From NCBI RefSeq assembly GCF_017377395.1, contig NZ_CP061800.1, forward strand, positions 6,841,633-6,905,632: a DNA stretch of 64,000 nucleotides. Direction: 5' to 3'. The position numbers and the translations under genes were made by a program. Positions 17,235-25,432 of the stretch are shown here, in pieces. Source of the stretch: Desulfonema magnum. Its GTDB lineage: Bacteria; Desulfobacterota; Desulfobacteria; Desulfobacterales; 4be13. Under the pieces are notes generated by a model. The model was not told where the DNA came from. It worked only from the letters and a program-made list of their open reading frames with translations, and made no database searches. Position 1 is the first letter of the stretch. Every line of letters begins with the position of its first letter.

Positions 17235-17710
17235 GATTTTAACCTTTTTTCCTTGATGTTAATCCACGTCATCATTTCAGGCAGAATGGCTGAATTGCTT
17301 CTGAATTGCAAGAGTTTTCCGCGTGTCTTAGGTAATTTTTCTTGCCGGAAAATCATATCATCCGGGGAAAAAGCCGGGTTTCTCCGCGGTCCCGCAACAG
17401 CCCGGAAACTTTTCGATTTGCTGATTGTTTATATGAAAGTGTTAGGTGTCAGGTGTCAGGTGTTAGGTGTTAGGTGTTAAGTGTTAGGAAAAACTATAAA
17501 ACTTTCATGGTTCGTTGTGACCGGCAGGTCATGGCCGTTTATATGAAAAAGGTGTTAGGTGTTAGGTGTTAGGTGTTAGGAAAAATTACAAATTTTTCAT
17601 GATTCGTTTTGACTGGCAGCTTCAGGAAAAATACTGTCCCGCGTGCAAAGCCTGTTTTACACTTCGGCCTGACAAACTGGCAAATGACAGATGATGTTGA
17701 AATGACGGGG
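17235..17710. other. Repeat-filled intergenic region upstream of glmM
   Basis: No gene. Contains a partial CCGGGTTT hairpin (about 17345-17390), a CAGCAGATCGAAAA-type end in reverse (about 17405-17425), and two heptamer arrays at 17441-17488 and 17551-17580. Each array is preceded by TTTATATGAAA and followed by a similar stretch, so a block of about 105 bases has been tandemly duplicated. Confidence 0.7.
17441..17580. repeat. Two short heptamer arrays (TTAGGTG)n
   Basis: 17441-17488 (about 7 units, with TCAGGTG variants) and 17551-17580 (about 4 units), opposite in orientation to the arrays at 907 and 8944. Both lie in duplicated flanks. Confidence 0.85.
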
Positions 17711-17739
17711 CAAAAAACAAAAGCCTGCTCAGGCAGGCT
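17711..17739 (-). terminator. Intrinsic terminator of the restriction-modification operon
   Basis: On the minus strand, AGCCTGCC pairs with GGCAGGCT-type bases of AGCCTGCTCAGGCAGGCT, followed by TTTTGTTTTTTG. It lies about 70 bases past the stop of the 17807-18481 gene. A second hairpin CCGGAGGATTGATCCTCCGG at about 17776 has a T-run on the plus strand. Confidence 0.75.
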
Positions 17740-17794
17740 GTTTCCAAGCTTCCTTCAGGATGCTTCTGCTTTCAGCCGGAGGATTGATCCTCCG

Positions 17795-17860
17795 GTCATT
17801 TTTTTCTCAGCAAAAAACAAGAAACAAATGATACAGTGTTATTGGCCTCCCGACCGTGAT
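17795..17860. repeat. 66-bp fragment of the cassette-flanking repeat
   Basis: TCAGCAAAAAACAAG through CCTCCCGACCGTGAT matches the interior of the 584-bp repeats at 22628 and 36045 with about one mismatch (TTATTGG for TTATCGG). It forms the end of the 17807-18481 coding region. Confidence 0.9.
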
Positions 17861-18481
17861 ACGCTGATGGCAGGAGCAGTAGCAATAGTCCGAATCAGAC
17901 AGGATGCTTGTGTCTGACCATGTGCCGCCGGCATACGCCTGAACCAGATCCGGATCACTCCTGAATTTGTCCTGAGCCTTCTCTGACCAAGCTTCCGGCG
18001 TGTCAGACTGCACATAGCCCAGCATTCCGGCTTCGTTTTCTTCCGCTGCATAATTCCCGGAAAGGAATTCTCCGAGACCTTCAGGTCCAAGATAGGCCCC
18101 CATGGTTGCGTGTGTGTTTGCACAAAGTCGTTTTGCTTCAAACGAATAACGGGGCCTTCGGCCATGTCGGAGTCTTTCTATCTCAATATCCAGACGCTGC
18201 CGCTTTTTCCCCTTACGGTCAGATGTGGTTATAGGTTTTTCCTCATGTACGGAATAGCGTCCGACCCATCTCGGATAAGACCGATCCTGAACGATTTCAT
18301 CAAGTTCTCTGGCAAGATCACTGGTGATCTCCTCCTCTTCCCAATCCTGATATTGCAAAGCATCAAGGCGGTCATATCCCCATTTCAGCAGTTGGAAGAC
18401 ATGCTTTCGGAAAGCAAGCTGATAATCTCCTCGGTCATCAGGATATTTGGCAGGACGCGGCGAGCGGTTACTGACAGCCAT
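17807..18481 (-). CDS. Putative PD-(D/E)xK nuclease partner of the adjacent methyltransferase; 3' end replaced by a repeat
   Basis: 224 residues, starting 11 bases after the stop of the large methyltransferase, so certainly one operon. N-terminal half has helices around YQLAFRKHVFQLLKWGYDRL. The middle contains RLDIEIERLRHGRRPRYSFEAKRL: an Asp-Ile-Glu strand followed by Glu-Ala-Lys, the spacing and look of a PD-(D/E)xK nuclease core. This assignment is my inference. The last 18 or so residues (TVGRPITLYHLFLVFC) are encoded by the 66-bp repeat copy at 17795-17860, so the native C-terminus is lost or altered. If the motif is real, it would be the cleavage subunit of the pair. Confidence 0.65.
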   Translation of the reverse strand: MAVSNRSPRPAKYPDDRGDYQLAFRKHVFQLLKWGYDRLDALQYQDWEEEEITSDLARELDEIVQDRSYPRWVGRYSVHEEKPITTSDRKGKKRQRLDIEIERLRHGRRPRYSFEAKRLCANTHATMGAYLGPEGLGEFLSGNYAAEENEAGMLGYVQSDTPEAWSEKAQDKFRSDPDLVQAYAGGTWSDTSILSDSDYCYCSCHQRITVGRPITLYHLFLVFC

Positions 18482-18492
18482 TGGGTCTCCAT

Positions 18493-21400
18493 TCAGTTCA
18501 GTTTTTCAGCAATAAATTCATCCGCATCAAGCAGGGCCTGGCTTTTCAGCCAACTGAGCCGCTGAATCGGCTTGAAAAAATAAGTGGTTCTGCCTTCATA
18601 GTATTTCAGGTTGCGTTCAAAATACATCCATTGCCCCTGACTGTGTGACAGATTTCGTCTGAGTCTTGAAAATTCTTTCTCAATTTCGGAATCCGTTATT
18701 TTGGAAACAGATACAGGCCCTGCGGGCGGTATTTCAGGGTGTTCGATTCTGATCATGGCAATCTGATCTGAATAATATGCTGAAACTTTATGCTGGTCCC
18801 TTATTTCGTTATCTAAAAAATTATCAAGTTCAGTTTTCAGAATTTCTGCATATGTCTCAATCTCAGATACTTTTGCCGATCTGACGGCCTCCCGGGGAAT
18901 CCTGCCTTCATTCAGTTTCATCCTGACAAAAAGCAAATCTTCAATAAGCCATCTTTCTGCCTCATTGAGCCTTAGCAAATCATACACCGCTTTGTTTAGT
19001 TCAGACAGCAGCAGATTCAACTTGTCTTCCTCTTTTCTTTGTGCAGACAGATTTGTATTGCTTTCTCGGACTTTTTTTTCTTGTCTTACGATTTTATCAT
19101 GCAGCCTTGCCCAGTTTTTCAATTCCTTTTCTGACAAAAGATCAATGGGTATGGGAAGCTTTTCCAAATCATTTTTGTCAGGCCGGTCTCTTTCAACTCC
19201 CCAGAAAGTTGAGGTCAGAAATTGCTGATAATAAGCAAAATCAGAATTCAGATAAAGTGTCAGCGCTTTCAATAAATTGGCTTTGGAGGGTTTTCCAGAA
19301 ATTCCGAGCTGCCTTGGCGGAACAACTATGAATTCTTCTGAGAACACGGCAAATCTTCTGGCAGCGTCAATGATGATATGCGGTGGGCTGCAAATTTTGA
19401 TAGGTTTCATTCCGCCTCTCTTTCTGACATAAGCTCGTTCTGGCTCAACTTTTTTTAGTGACTCATCAGGAAACGAGAAAATTCTTCTATGGTTCCGAAG
19501 AACCCTCATATCAATCTCAGAGTTTCCGATGAGTTCCGGTATGTATTCAACAGGGTCTTTAGCATCTTTTTTATTTCGCAACTCAAGACCCGGATGTATG
19601 AAAAGACCATGTTTGTCCTTGAAGTCAGATAATGTTGGAAAACTTTTCCCGATTGACCTGAGTAAATGTCTGTCCCGAAACGATCCCCACATCGCAAGCT
19701 TCCAATACAAACTGCTGCCCGAAATCACATCTTTCCGTAAAACTTCTCGGATTTCGCTTGCATCAACAGCAATCGTCCACAATTTTGTTCTTTTCCGCGT
19801 ATTCGTATCGTGCCGAACGGACTGATTCACGGCAAAAGGAGCATAAGAAATAATGCGGTGATACGTTTCGTCTCTGTCACTGGCGAATGAATAAAAAAAT
19901 GCGGCAGCGGGACTGGCAGCCCCTTCAAATAACAAATGGCGAAGATTTGCAAAATTGGCAACACACCACATATTTGTCTGACTGAAAAAACATTTCCGAA
20001 AAGTTTTTCCTTTGGTTTTAAACAAGGTGGCAGCAGGCATCAGCAGACCGATCAGGCCCTGCTTTGAAATGTATTCCGTCACTCCCCAGGCAAATGCCTC
20101 GGCCAGTTGGTTATCGCTGACCGGGAACCGTTTCTGATAATTTTCCATCCAGTCCAAAGCAGCCTTGTCGCTCGCTTCATCGCCATTTCGAGAAAGTTTT
20201 TTCCACGGCGGATTGCCAACAATCCAGTCAAAACCTTTCCCGGGTTTGTTTTCCTCAAACGCTGAATTCGGCGCAAAAAAACCTTTTTCACAATGAAAGA
20301 TGTTCTGGTTCCTCAATACGGGTAATTGAAACTTCTTATAACATGCCTTTTCCAGATCAGGCGGATCAACATAATCCAGAAGCGTGAGTATCAGGCTGAG
20401 TTCCGTGATGCCGCAGGCGTCTTCATCCACATCAAGGCCGTAAATATGCCGTACCAGAAGATCACGCAATTCAGAAGGGCGAAGACGGTTTTCCGGGTTC
20501 TGCGTAAGTTCTCTTTCAATAATCAGCCGGTAGCATTGGACAAGAAAGGCACCGGAACCACATGCCGGATCAAAGACGCTTCTGCCTTTTTGCAGAGGCA
20601 GTTTTGCATCAAGTTCATCGAGAATGAAATTTACTAAATGGACAGGTGTGTAATACGCTCCCTGCCCTTTTTCCCTGCCCTCGTCATGCAGAAATTGCTG
20701 ATAGACAACAGACAGCGTTTCTGTAGGAATATATTCAAAATTGTATGCCTTGAAATCCAGGTGCATCTGGCCGGATATGGGATGATCTCCGGCAAAAGTC
20801 GAGGCCACCATTCGGATGTGTCTGAGGCAGGGGGCGTTTTTTCCCCTTGCAGGTATGGGGAACAAGGCCCCGTTAAGCCATTCGTCGAGCTTTTCAGCAA
20901 CCTTGAAAAATCCCTTTGGCGTGGCATCGCGTCCGAAAACCGACCTGGGTTCAATTTCCCATTGCTCAAATTTCCGATCAGAAAGAATGTTTCTGTCTCT
21001 CAGATAATGCAGGTAAACATATTTTCCGATAAGGGCATGGGCCAAATGTCTTGGCAGATCATTTTTTATAAGTTGCTCTCCGAGTTTCTTCAAATTGGAG
21101 AGCAGTCTTCTGTCCACCCTTGCTTCAACAGATACTTCCCTGCCCCATTTTTTCCAAACACGACCAATATCAATAGCGTCTGCCCTGAATTCAGATAATT
21201 TCTCCAGAACTTGGTTTGTTGTTTTTGAAATTTTCAGGATTGCCCGGGTGTCGCTTTCCTCTGACTTGCTATCGTATTTGAAACCCGGATAAAGACGGAA
21301 TGTTTTCGGTGTCGAAATAAGAAGAAAAGGGACCACATTCTGATTCCAGACCTGTTTGTGCAGGGTGGCGGCATCTTCCTCGGTTGCGGCTTCGCAGACA

Positions 21401-21585
21401 TATACGACAGGAATCACGGCATCATTGTCATTTCCGCCCAGAATGTAAACCCCGCGCAGTGAGCATTTTTTTTCAGCTTTCCTGAAGATATGCGAGTATC
21501 CCGGATATCTGCTGAATTCTGATTTCGACAAATACGATGGCGAGTCATTATACCCGAGAAGTTCTGTAAATTCATTTATGTCCAT
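18493..21585 (-). CDS. Large Eco57I-type N6-adenine DNA methyltransferase / specificity protein
   Basis: 1030 residues. SAM-binding motif I FDPACGSGAFL (D339) and catalytic NPPW (N458) in DWIVGNPPWKK place it with gamma-class N6-adenine methylases of the Eco57I / type IIG and BREX PglX group. GQGAYYTPVHLVNFIL upstream is the usual helical lead-in. The C-terminal half (about 640-900), with IVVPPRQLGISG, NSDFAYYQQFLTST and a coiled coil, looks like a target-recognition region. The N-terminal 150 residues do not show a PD-(D/E)xK site, so cleavage may depend on the protein encoded next door. No PglZ, BrxC or type I R subunit is nearby, so this is a two-gene system rather than BREX. Confidence 0.85.
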   Translation of the reverse strand: MDINEFTELLGYNDSPSYLSKSEFSRYPGYSHIFRKAEKKCSLRGVYILGGNDNDAVIPVVYVCEAATEEDAATLHKQVWNQNVVPFLLISTPKTFRLYPGFKYDSKSEESDTRAILKISKTTNQVLEKLSEFRADAIDIGRVWKKWGREVSVEARVDRRLLSNLKKLGEQLIKNDLPRHLAHALIGKYVYLHYLRDRNILSDRKFEQWEIEPRSVFGRDATPKGFFKVAEKLDEWLNGALFPIPARGKNAPCLRHIRMVASTFAGDHPISGQMHLDFKAYNFEYIPTETLSVVYQQFLHDEGREKGQGAYYTPVHLVNFILDELDAKLPLQKGRSVFDPACGSGAFLVQCYRLIIERELTQNPENRLRPSELRDLLVRHIYGLDVDEDACGITELSLILTLLDYVDPPDLEKACYKKFQLPVLRNQNIFHCEKGFFAPNSAFEENKPGKGFDWIVGNPPWKKLSRNGDEASDKAALDWMENYQKRFPVSDNQLAEAFAWGVTEYISKQGLIGLLMPAATLFKTKGKTFRKCFFSQTNMWCVANFANLRHLLFEGAASPAAAFFYSFASDRDETYHRIISYAPFAVNQSVRHDTNTRKRTKLWTIAVDASEIREVLRKDVISGSSLYWKLAMWGSFRDRHLLRSIGKSFPTLSDFKDKHGLFIHPGLELRNKKDAKDPVEYIPELIGNSEIDMRVLRNHRRIFSFPDESLKKVEPERAYVRKRGGMKPIKICSPPHIIIDAARRFAVFSEEFIVVPPRQLGISGKPSKANLLKALTLYLNSDFAYYQQFLTSTFWGVERDRPDKNDLEKLPIPIDLLSEKELKNWARLHDKIVRQEKKVRESNTNLSAQRKEEDKLNLLLSELNKAVYDLLRLNEAERWLIEDLLFVRMKLNEGRIPREAVRSAKVSEIETYAEILKTELDNFLDNEIRDQHKVSAYYSDQIAMIRIEHPEIPPAGPVSVSKITDSEIEKEFSRLRRNLSHSQGQWMYFERNLKYYEGRTTYFFKPIQRLSWLKSQALLDADEFIAEKLN

Positions 21586-21683
21586 AAGTGGCTCTTTGCC
21601 AGTTGGGTTATCTCTGTCTTATGATTCTTCACCATCTGGGCGGGATGAATCTTATGTCTGGTCCAAATTTCATTAAGCCTTTT

Positions 21684-21775
21684 ACTCGATGATCAACTTT
21701 TTTTCTGTCATTCCTGCTTTCGCAGGAATGACGGAAGCCTTGTTCCAAGCATCTCAAGAAACTTGATCATCGAGT
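21684..21775. repeat. Palindromic element with ACTCGAT ends, copy 3
   Basis: 92-bp element, ACTCGATGATCAA at the left and TTGATCATCGAGT at the right (13-base perfect inverted repeat), with the internal hairpin CATTCCTGCTTTCGCAGGAATG. Confidence 0.8.
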
Positions 21776-21792
21776 TTTACGAATCCATATCA

Positions 21793-22422
21793 TCAGGCCA
21801 TCTGTCGGATGACGGTTCTGATCACACCCTGTATCACAATTTCTTCCACAGGAATCAGGTCAGGATATTTCGGATTCTCTGCTTTTAAAAAAAAGCGATT
21901 TTTCGTCCTGGCAAGTGTTTTCAAGGTATTTTTTCCGTCAATCAGGGCCACCACCGCGTCGCCTTCACCGGGGGACTGATCTGAATCCGCAATAACCCAG
22001 TCTCCTTCATATATGCCTCGGCCGATCATGGATTCCCCTCTCACTTGCAAGGCAAACACGCGATGTTCTGCGGATCTGCCCAGTATTTTCCTGTCAACCA
22101 TAAGCTCACCGGAATATTGTGCGTTTCTCAGCTCCGGCCAACCTGCCGGAACATTTCCCAAGATCGGTACGGAAATGGCTTCTCTCTTTGCTTTTTTCTT
22201 CGGGAAAAGGATCTGAATGCCGCGGGAACGACCATTGTGTCTGCGTACATATCCTTTCTTCTCCAGGGCCGCCACATGATCGGCTGCTGCCTTGGTACTT
22301 TTGAATCCGAAATAATCAGCAATCTCCCGGTATGTCGGGGAGATTCCCTTTTTGTCTTGAAATTCTGTAAGGAAATTCAGAATCTCTGATTGCCTGGGAG
22401 TAAGATGTGCTTGGCTAAACAT
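21793..22422 (-). CDS. lexA: LexA repressor
   Basis: 209 residues from ATG 22422. Six more codons are open to an ATG at 22440, but these overlap the likely -10 element. N-terminal winged helix LTPRQSEILNFL then GISPTYREIADYFGFKSTKA; autocleavage site Ala-Gly in GNVPAGWPE; catalytic Ser in RGESMIGRGI and Lys in KNTLKTLAR. It represses SOS genes until RecA filaments trigger self-cleavage. It lies between the restriction-modification operon and the defence cassette. Neither reading start has a clear Shine-Dalgarno sequence. Confidence 0.95.
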   Translation of the reverse strand: MFSQAHLTPRQSEILNFLTEFQDKKGISPTYREIADYFGFKSTKAAADHVAALEKKGYVRRHNGRSRGIQILFPKKKAKREAISVPILGNVPAGWPELRNAQYSGELMVDRKILGRSAEHRVFALQVRGESMIGRGIYEGDWVIADSDQSPGEGDAVVALIDGKNTLKTLARTKNRFFLKAENPKYPDLIPVEEIVIQGVIRTVIRQMA

Positions 22423-22428
22423 ATGTGT

Positions 22429-22459
22429 AGTATATGGCATGAAAATCAGGAACTGTCAA
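22429..22459 (-). promoter_or_regulatory. Predicted lexA promoter
   Basis: Minus strand TTGACA (22454-22459) and CATATA or TATACT about 17-19 bases downstream. Transcription would start next to ATG 22422, which suggests a leaderless or nearly leaderless message. No clear SOS box is recognised. Confidence 0.4.
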
Positions 22460-22594
22460 TGGTTTTAACTCGATAGTGAAAAAGGCCGGGGCTTCTTTTG
22501 CTCACAAAAATGGAACCAATACCCTGTCACTCGATAATCAGGTTTTCTGACCCATTTCGGACAAAAATCCTGTCAGATCGGGTACTTATTCACA

Positions 22595-22840
22595 TTATTT
22601 CTCATCGGACTGACACCTCATGTTTATAATCTTTGCCCAGTTATCCCTGAGTCCGTCACCCAGCAGATTAAATGCCAGCACAGAAACCATGACAGCGATT
22701 CCCGGATATAGCGAAAGATGGAACGCACTGAGGATATAATCCTTTCCTTCCATGAGCAGCGTTCCCCATTCCGGGTAAGGCGGCTGCACACCGAATCCCA
22801 GAAATCCCAGGGCGGATACCGCAAGTATGCCTTTTGCCAC
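22595..22840 (-). pseudogene. Fragment of a DppC/OppC-type ABC permease, left copy
   Basis: About 70 residues of the C-terminal end of a peptide/nickel permease: GFLGFGVQPPYPEWGTLLMEG and the final LAFNLLGDGLRDNW. The first four transmembrane helices are missing and no ABC transporter genes surround it. Most of it lies inside the 584-bp repeat; the other copy is at 36024-36257. Confidence 0.85.
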
Positions 22841-23211
22841 TCCGATAGTGCCGAGTCATCTTTTTCTCAGCAAAAAACAAGAAACAAATGATACAGTGTT
22901 ATCGGCCTCCCGACCGTGATGGAATTCGGGGGACACAGTACTTATTTCCTATAATTCCCTGTCCCCCGAATTCCTGCTTAAACAAACTGTTGCCCGAGTA
23001 CTTATCTGTCACAGAAGCTGTTCACCAGAATCCCACGGCCTTAAACGCTGGTAAATTTTGAGAAAATCCTGAATTGAGAATTATCTTGACACGATAGTTG
23101 TTGTGTAATAATTAAAATTATAACACGATAAAGGAAAATCGGATATCCTGGCGCACGGTCCCGAGTGCTTTCCGGGAACGGTGATCGCCAGAATATTTTT
23201 TCTCAGGAAGG
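22628..23211. repeat. 584-bp direct repeat, left copy
   Basis: Matches 36045-36628 at a constant offset of 13417 with no gaps and only a handful of substitutions. Starts inside the ABC-permease fragment, contains a GAATTCGGGGGACA / TGTCCCCCGAATTC hairpin, and ends at the AAGG of the ribosome-binding site of the AAA ATPase gene, so it also contains that gene's promoter region. Confidence 0.95.
23086..23130 (+). promoter_or_regulatory. Possible promoter/operator of the defence cassette
   Basis: TTGACA at 23086 followed by an AT-rich stretch (TAATAATTAAAATTATAAC) and flanked by two direct copies of ACACGATA (23089 and 23123). No -10 at ideal spacing is obvious, so the call is tentative. The same sequence occurs in the right-hand repeat about 13.4 kb away. 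Confidence 0.4.
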
Positions 23212-23218
23212 AGGTCAG

Positions 23219-24589
23219 ATGAAAATCAGCCGGATCGAAATAAAAGAAACGTATTATCAGTTCAAAGACTTCACACTTAATCTGACCTATCCCAAAGGTC
23301 ACGAAAAAGAGGGAAAGCCTTTGGACAAAGTCTGTTTCATCGGGCAGAGCGGGACGGGAAAAACGAATTTGCTGAATGTCTGCAAATCGCTTGCAACCTG
23401 GGATTCAAGGCATAGAAATTCTGATATGAAGCATATCAGTGCAGTCTCCTATCTGGAAGAGGGGGTGAAATTAATTTCAGGCATTGAAAACGGGAGACTT
23501 ACTGATGAATATCCTGATAACAGGAAACTTGAACGTACAGAGAACAAAAGGGAATACTGGGAGAAATGTTACGCAGATACGAATATTCTGATTTCATTTC
23601 CTGCTGAGATCAGTATGAATCTGAATCAGATTCTGCAAGAGAAAAGAAACGCTGACCCCATGGATTTTCTGAAGACTGAGGTTGAATCTGCAACGCATTT
23701 GGCTGATGTAAATTTTGAAGATAAGATTTTCGATTTTGAAAAACAGAATGCCTTGGCAGTATGGGAATTTATTTTAAAGGATATAAAGCATTACAAAGAA
23801 GAAGAACTGAGACACAGTCAGAAGCTGGCAAAAGCTTTCACTGTAAATATTGAAGAGGGTGAACGTCTTCTTGAAAAATTTAAGAAATGGAAAAAAGAAC
23901 AACCGAATCCCATAGAATCGCTTGCCCAAAAATTGAATCCGCTTTTGAACAGATTTAACTTGGAGATAAACAGAGATTTTGACTTTGAATCCGCAGAAGA
24001 CCTGAAGTTTATCAAAATAAAAACCTTAAACGGAATCCAAGTCCCCTATAAAGGCTGGAGTACCGGCACAAAACAGGTGATCCTGACTGCCACGCCGCTT
24101 TTCAAGCTGAATACCGAAAAAACAGTCATTCTCATAGATGAGCCGGAGCGGTCATTATATCCTGATATTCAGACTGAAATTGTAAACTACTATACTGCCC
24201 TGGCCCCCCAGGCCCAGTTTTTCTTTGCCACTCATTCGCCGATGATCGCTTCGTCCTTTGAACCCTGGGAGATCGTGGAACTGAAATTCGGAAAAGACGG
24301 GTATGTTTGTCAGGAGAAATATTACGAGGGAGAGAATCATACAGATAATTATTTCATTGATCCCCGCTTTCTGAGGTGGGACAGTATTTTAATGAATCTT
24401 TTTGACTTAGGTGTTGAGGGGAATGAGACTTTCAGAAACAAAGCATTGACAAAAGCTTTATATCTCAAAGCAAGGCTTCGGAAGCTTAAAGCTCAGGATA
24501 AGACAGACACGGAAGAGGGAAAAAAGATGTTGGAAGAATTTGAAAAATTGGCTAAAAAACTGGGTTGGAGACTGGATGAGAAAAATTGA
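23219..24589 (+). CDS. AAA ATPase of a Septu/PtuA-like pair
   Basis: 456 residues from ATG 23219, preceded by GGAAGGAGGT; the frame opens earlier, but within the flanking repeat. OLD/SMC-like ATPase: Walker A GQSGTGKT (42-49), a long helical insert (about 150-270) where these proteins dimerise, an ABC-signature-like GWSTGTKQV, Walker B VILIDEPERSLYP (D307, E308) and H-loop FFATHSPMI (H339). No TOPRIM domain follows, so it is not an OLD nuclease by itself. The HNH-like gene overlaps its end by 14 bases, the arrangement of PtuA with PtuB. It would assemble as the ATP-dependent sensor controlling the nuclease. Confidence 0.85.
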   Translation: MKISRIEIKETYYQFKDFTLNLTYPKGHEKEGKPLDKVCFIGQSGTGKTNLLNVCKSLATWDSRHRNSDMKHISAVSYLEEGVKLISGIENGRLTDEYPDNRKLERTENKREYWEKCYADTNILISFPAEISMNLNQILQEKRNADPMDFLKTEVESATHLADVNFEDKIFDFEKQNALAVWEFILKDIKHYKEEELRHSQKLAKAFTVNIEEGERLLEKFKKWKKEQPNPIESLAQKLNPLLNRFNLEINRDFDFESAEDLKFIKIKTLNGIQVPYKGWSTGTKQVILTATPLFKLNTEKTVILIDEPERSLYPDIQTEIVNYYTALAPQAQFFFATHSPMIASSFEPWEIVELKFGKDGYVCQEKYYEGENHTDNYFIDPRFLRWDSILMNLFDLGVEGNETFRNKALTKALYLKARLRKLKAQDKTDTEEGKKMLEEFEKLAKKLGWRLDEKN

Positions 24590-25265
24590 CAAAAGCGAGA
24601 TTCTTGCTGCTGAGTATAAATCATGGACAGACAGATACGATAAAACGAATCAAAATCATCCCAAATATTATTCGTCTCATAAATATCATAAAGATGTGCT
24701 GGTCAGCCTGCTTTATTGTCAGAAAGGCTTATGTGCATATACGGAAATTCTGATTGCAAGAAAAGAAAGATATGCCCCTGACAACTTTGACGAAAACGGA
24801 AGATATATAAAAAGAGAAAAAGAAATATCCGGATTTGCCGCTCAACTTGATCATTTTGACAGCACGCTGAAATCTGAAAAAGGCTGGCTTTGGAATAATT
24901 TTTTCGCTGTTTCGGATAAGATCAATGTTCAGAAAACAAATAAGCCTGTGGATGAGATTCTGAAGCCGGATGCCCCGGAATATGATCCTCATAAATTTTT
25001 AGCTTATGATAAAGATCGTCATGTGTTTTATCCGAACCCGGATATTGAAGATGATTGCCTTGTGGAAAGAATTGGCGAGATGATTGATTTGCTGGGACTT
25101 AACTACGGAACCATCAAAGACCATCGGATTTCTTATCTTTCTCCTGTTCTGAACAGGCTTTTCTTTCTTGGAATACGGGAACATGTTTATCAGTTTGTCA
25201 CAGCATATCAGATGTGTGAGCAGCAGATTTTTGCTATGCAAGAGGAAAGTGGGGGCAAATATTAA
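24576..25265 (+). CDS. HNH-like nuclease partner of the AAA ATPase (PtuB-like)
   Basis: 229 residues from ATG 24576, GGAG seven bases upstream, overlapping the ATPase gene. The first half reads as a variant HNH/McrA fold: LYCQKGLCAYTE (Cys48, Cys53), then AAQLDHFDST with Asp92-His93, then NNFFAVSDKINVQK with Asn108, Asn117 and Lys120. The second zinc cysteine pair is incomplete: CAYTE replaces CxYC. The second half (about 125-229) has HNHc-associated helices and no recognised domain. I infer the toxic nuclease of a two-gene defence unit. Confidence 0.7.
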   Translation: MRKIDKSEILAAEYKSWTDRYDKTNQNHPKYYSSHKYHKDVLVSLLYCQKGLCAYTEILIARKERYAPDNFDENGRYIKREKEISGFAAQLDHFDSTLKSEKGWLWNNFFAVSDKINVQKTNKPVDEILKPDAPEYDPHKFLAYDKDRHVFYPNPDIEDDCLVERIGEMIDLLGLNYGTIKDHRISYLSPVLNRLFFLGIREHVYQFVTAYQMCEQQIFAMQEESGGKY

Positions 25266-25432
25266 ATAGCGGAATGATCCTGACACTGAGCATGTTATTT
25301 GATCTGACTTAATTCGGATTTCCTGGCGCACTCTGTTTGCCTCACTCGACGCAGAAGGTTTTGACATTGTGTTCCCCACACAAAACGTGGGAACGAAAAA
25401 AAAGAATCTCTGATATCAAGGAGGATTGGTGA

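Noticed and set aside
25369..25396. GTGTTCCCCACAC ... GTGGGAACG stretch resembling a type I-E CRISPR repeat
   Set aside because: Only one copy, with no spacer-repeat periodicity and no cas genes in the window; probably a chance hairpin or a relic.
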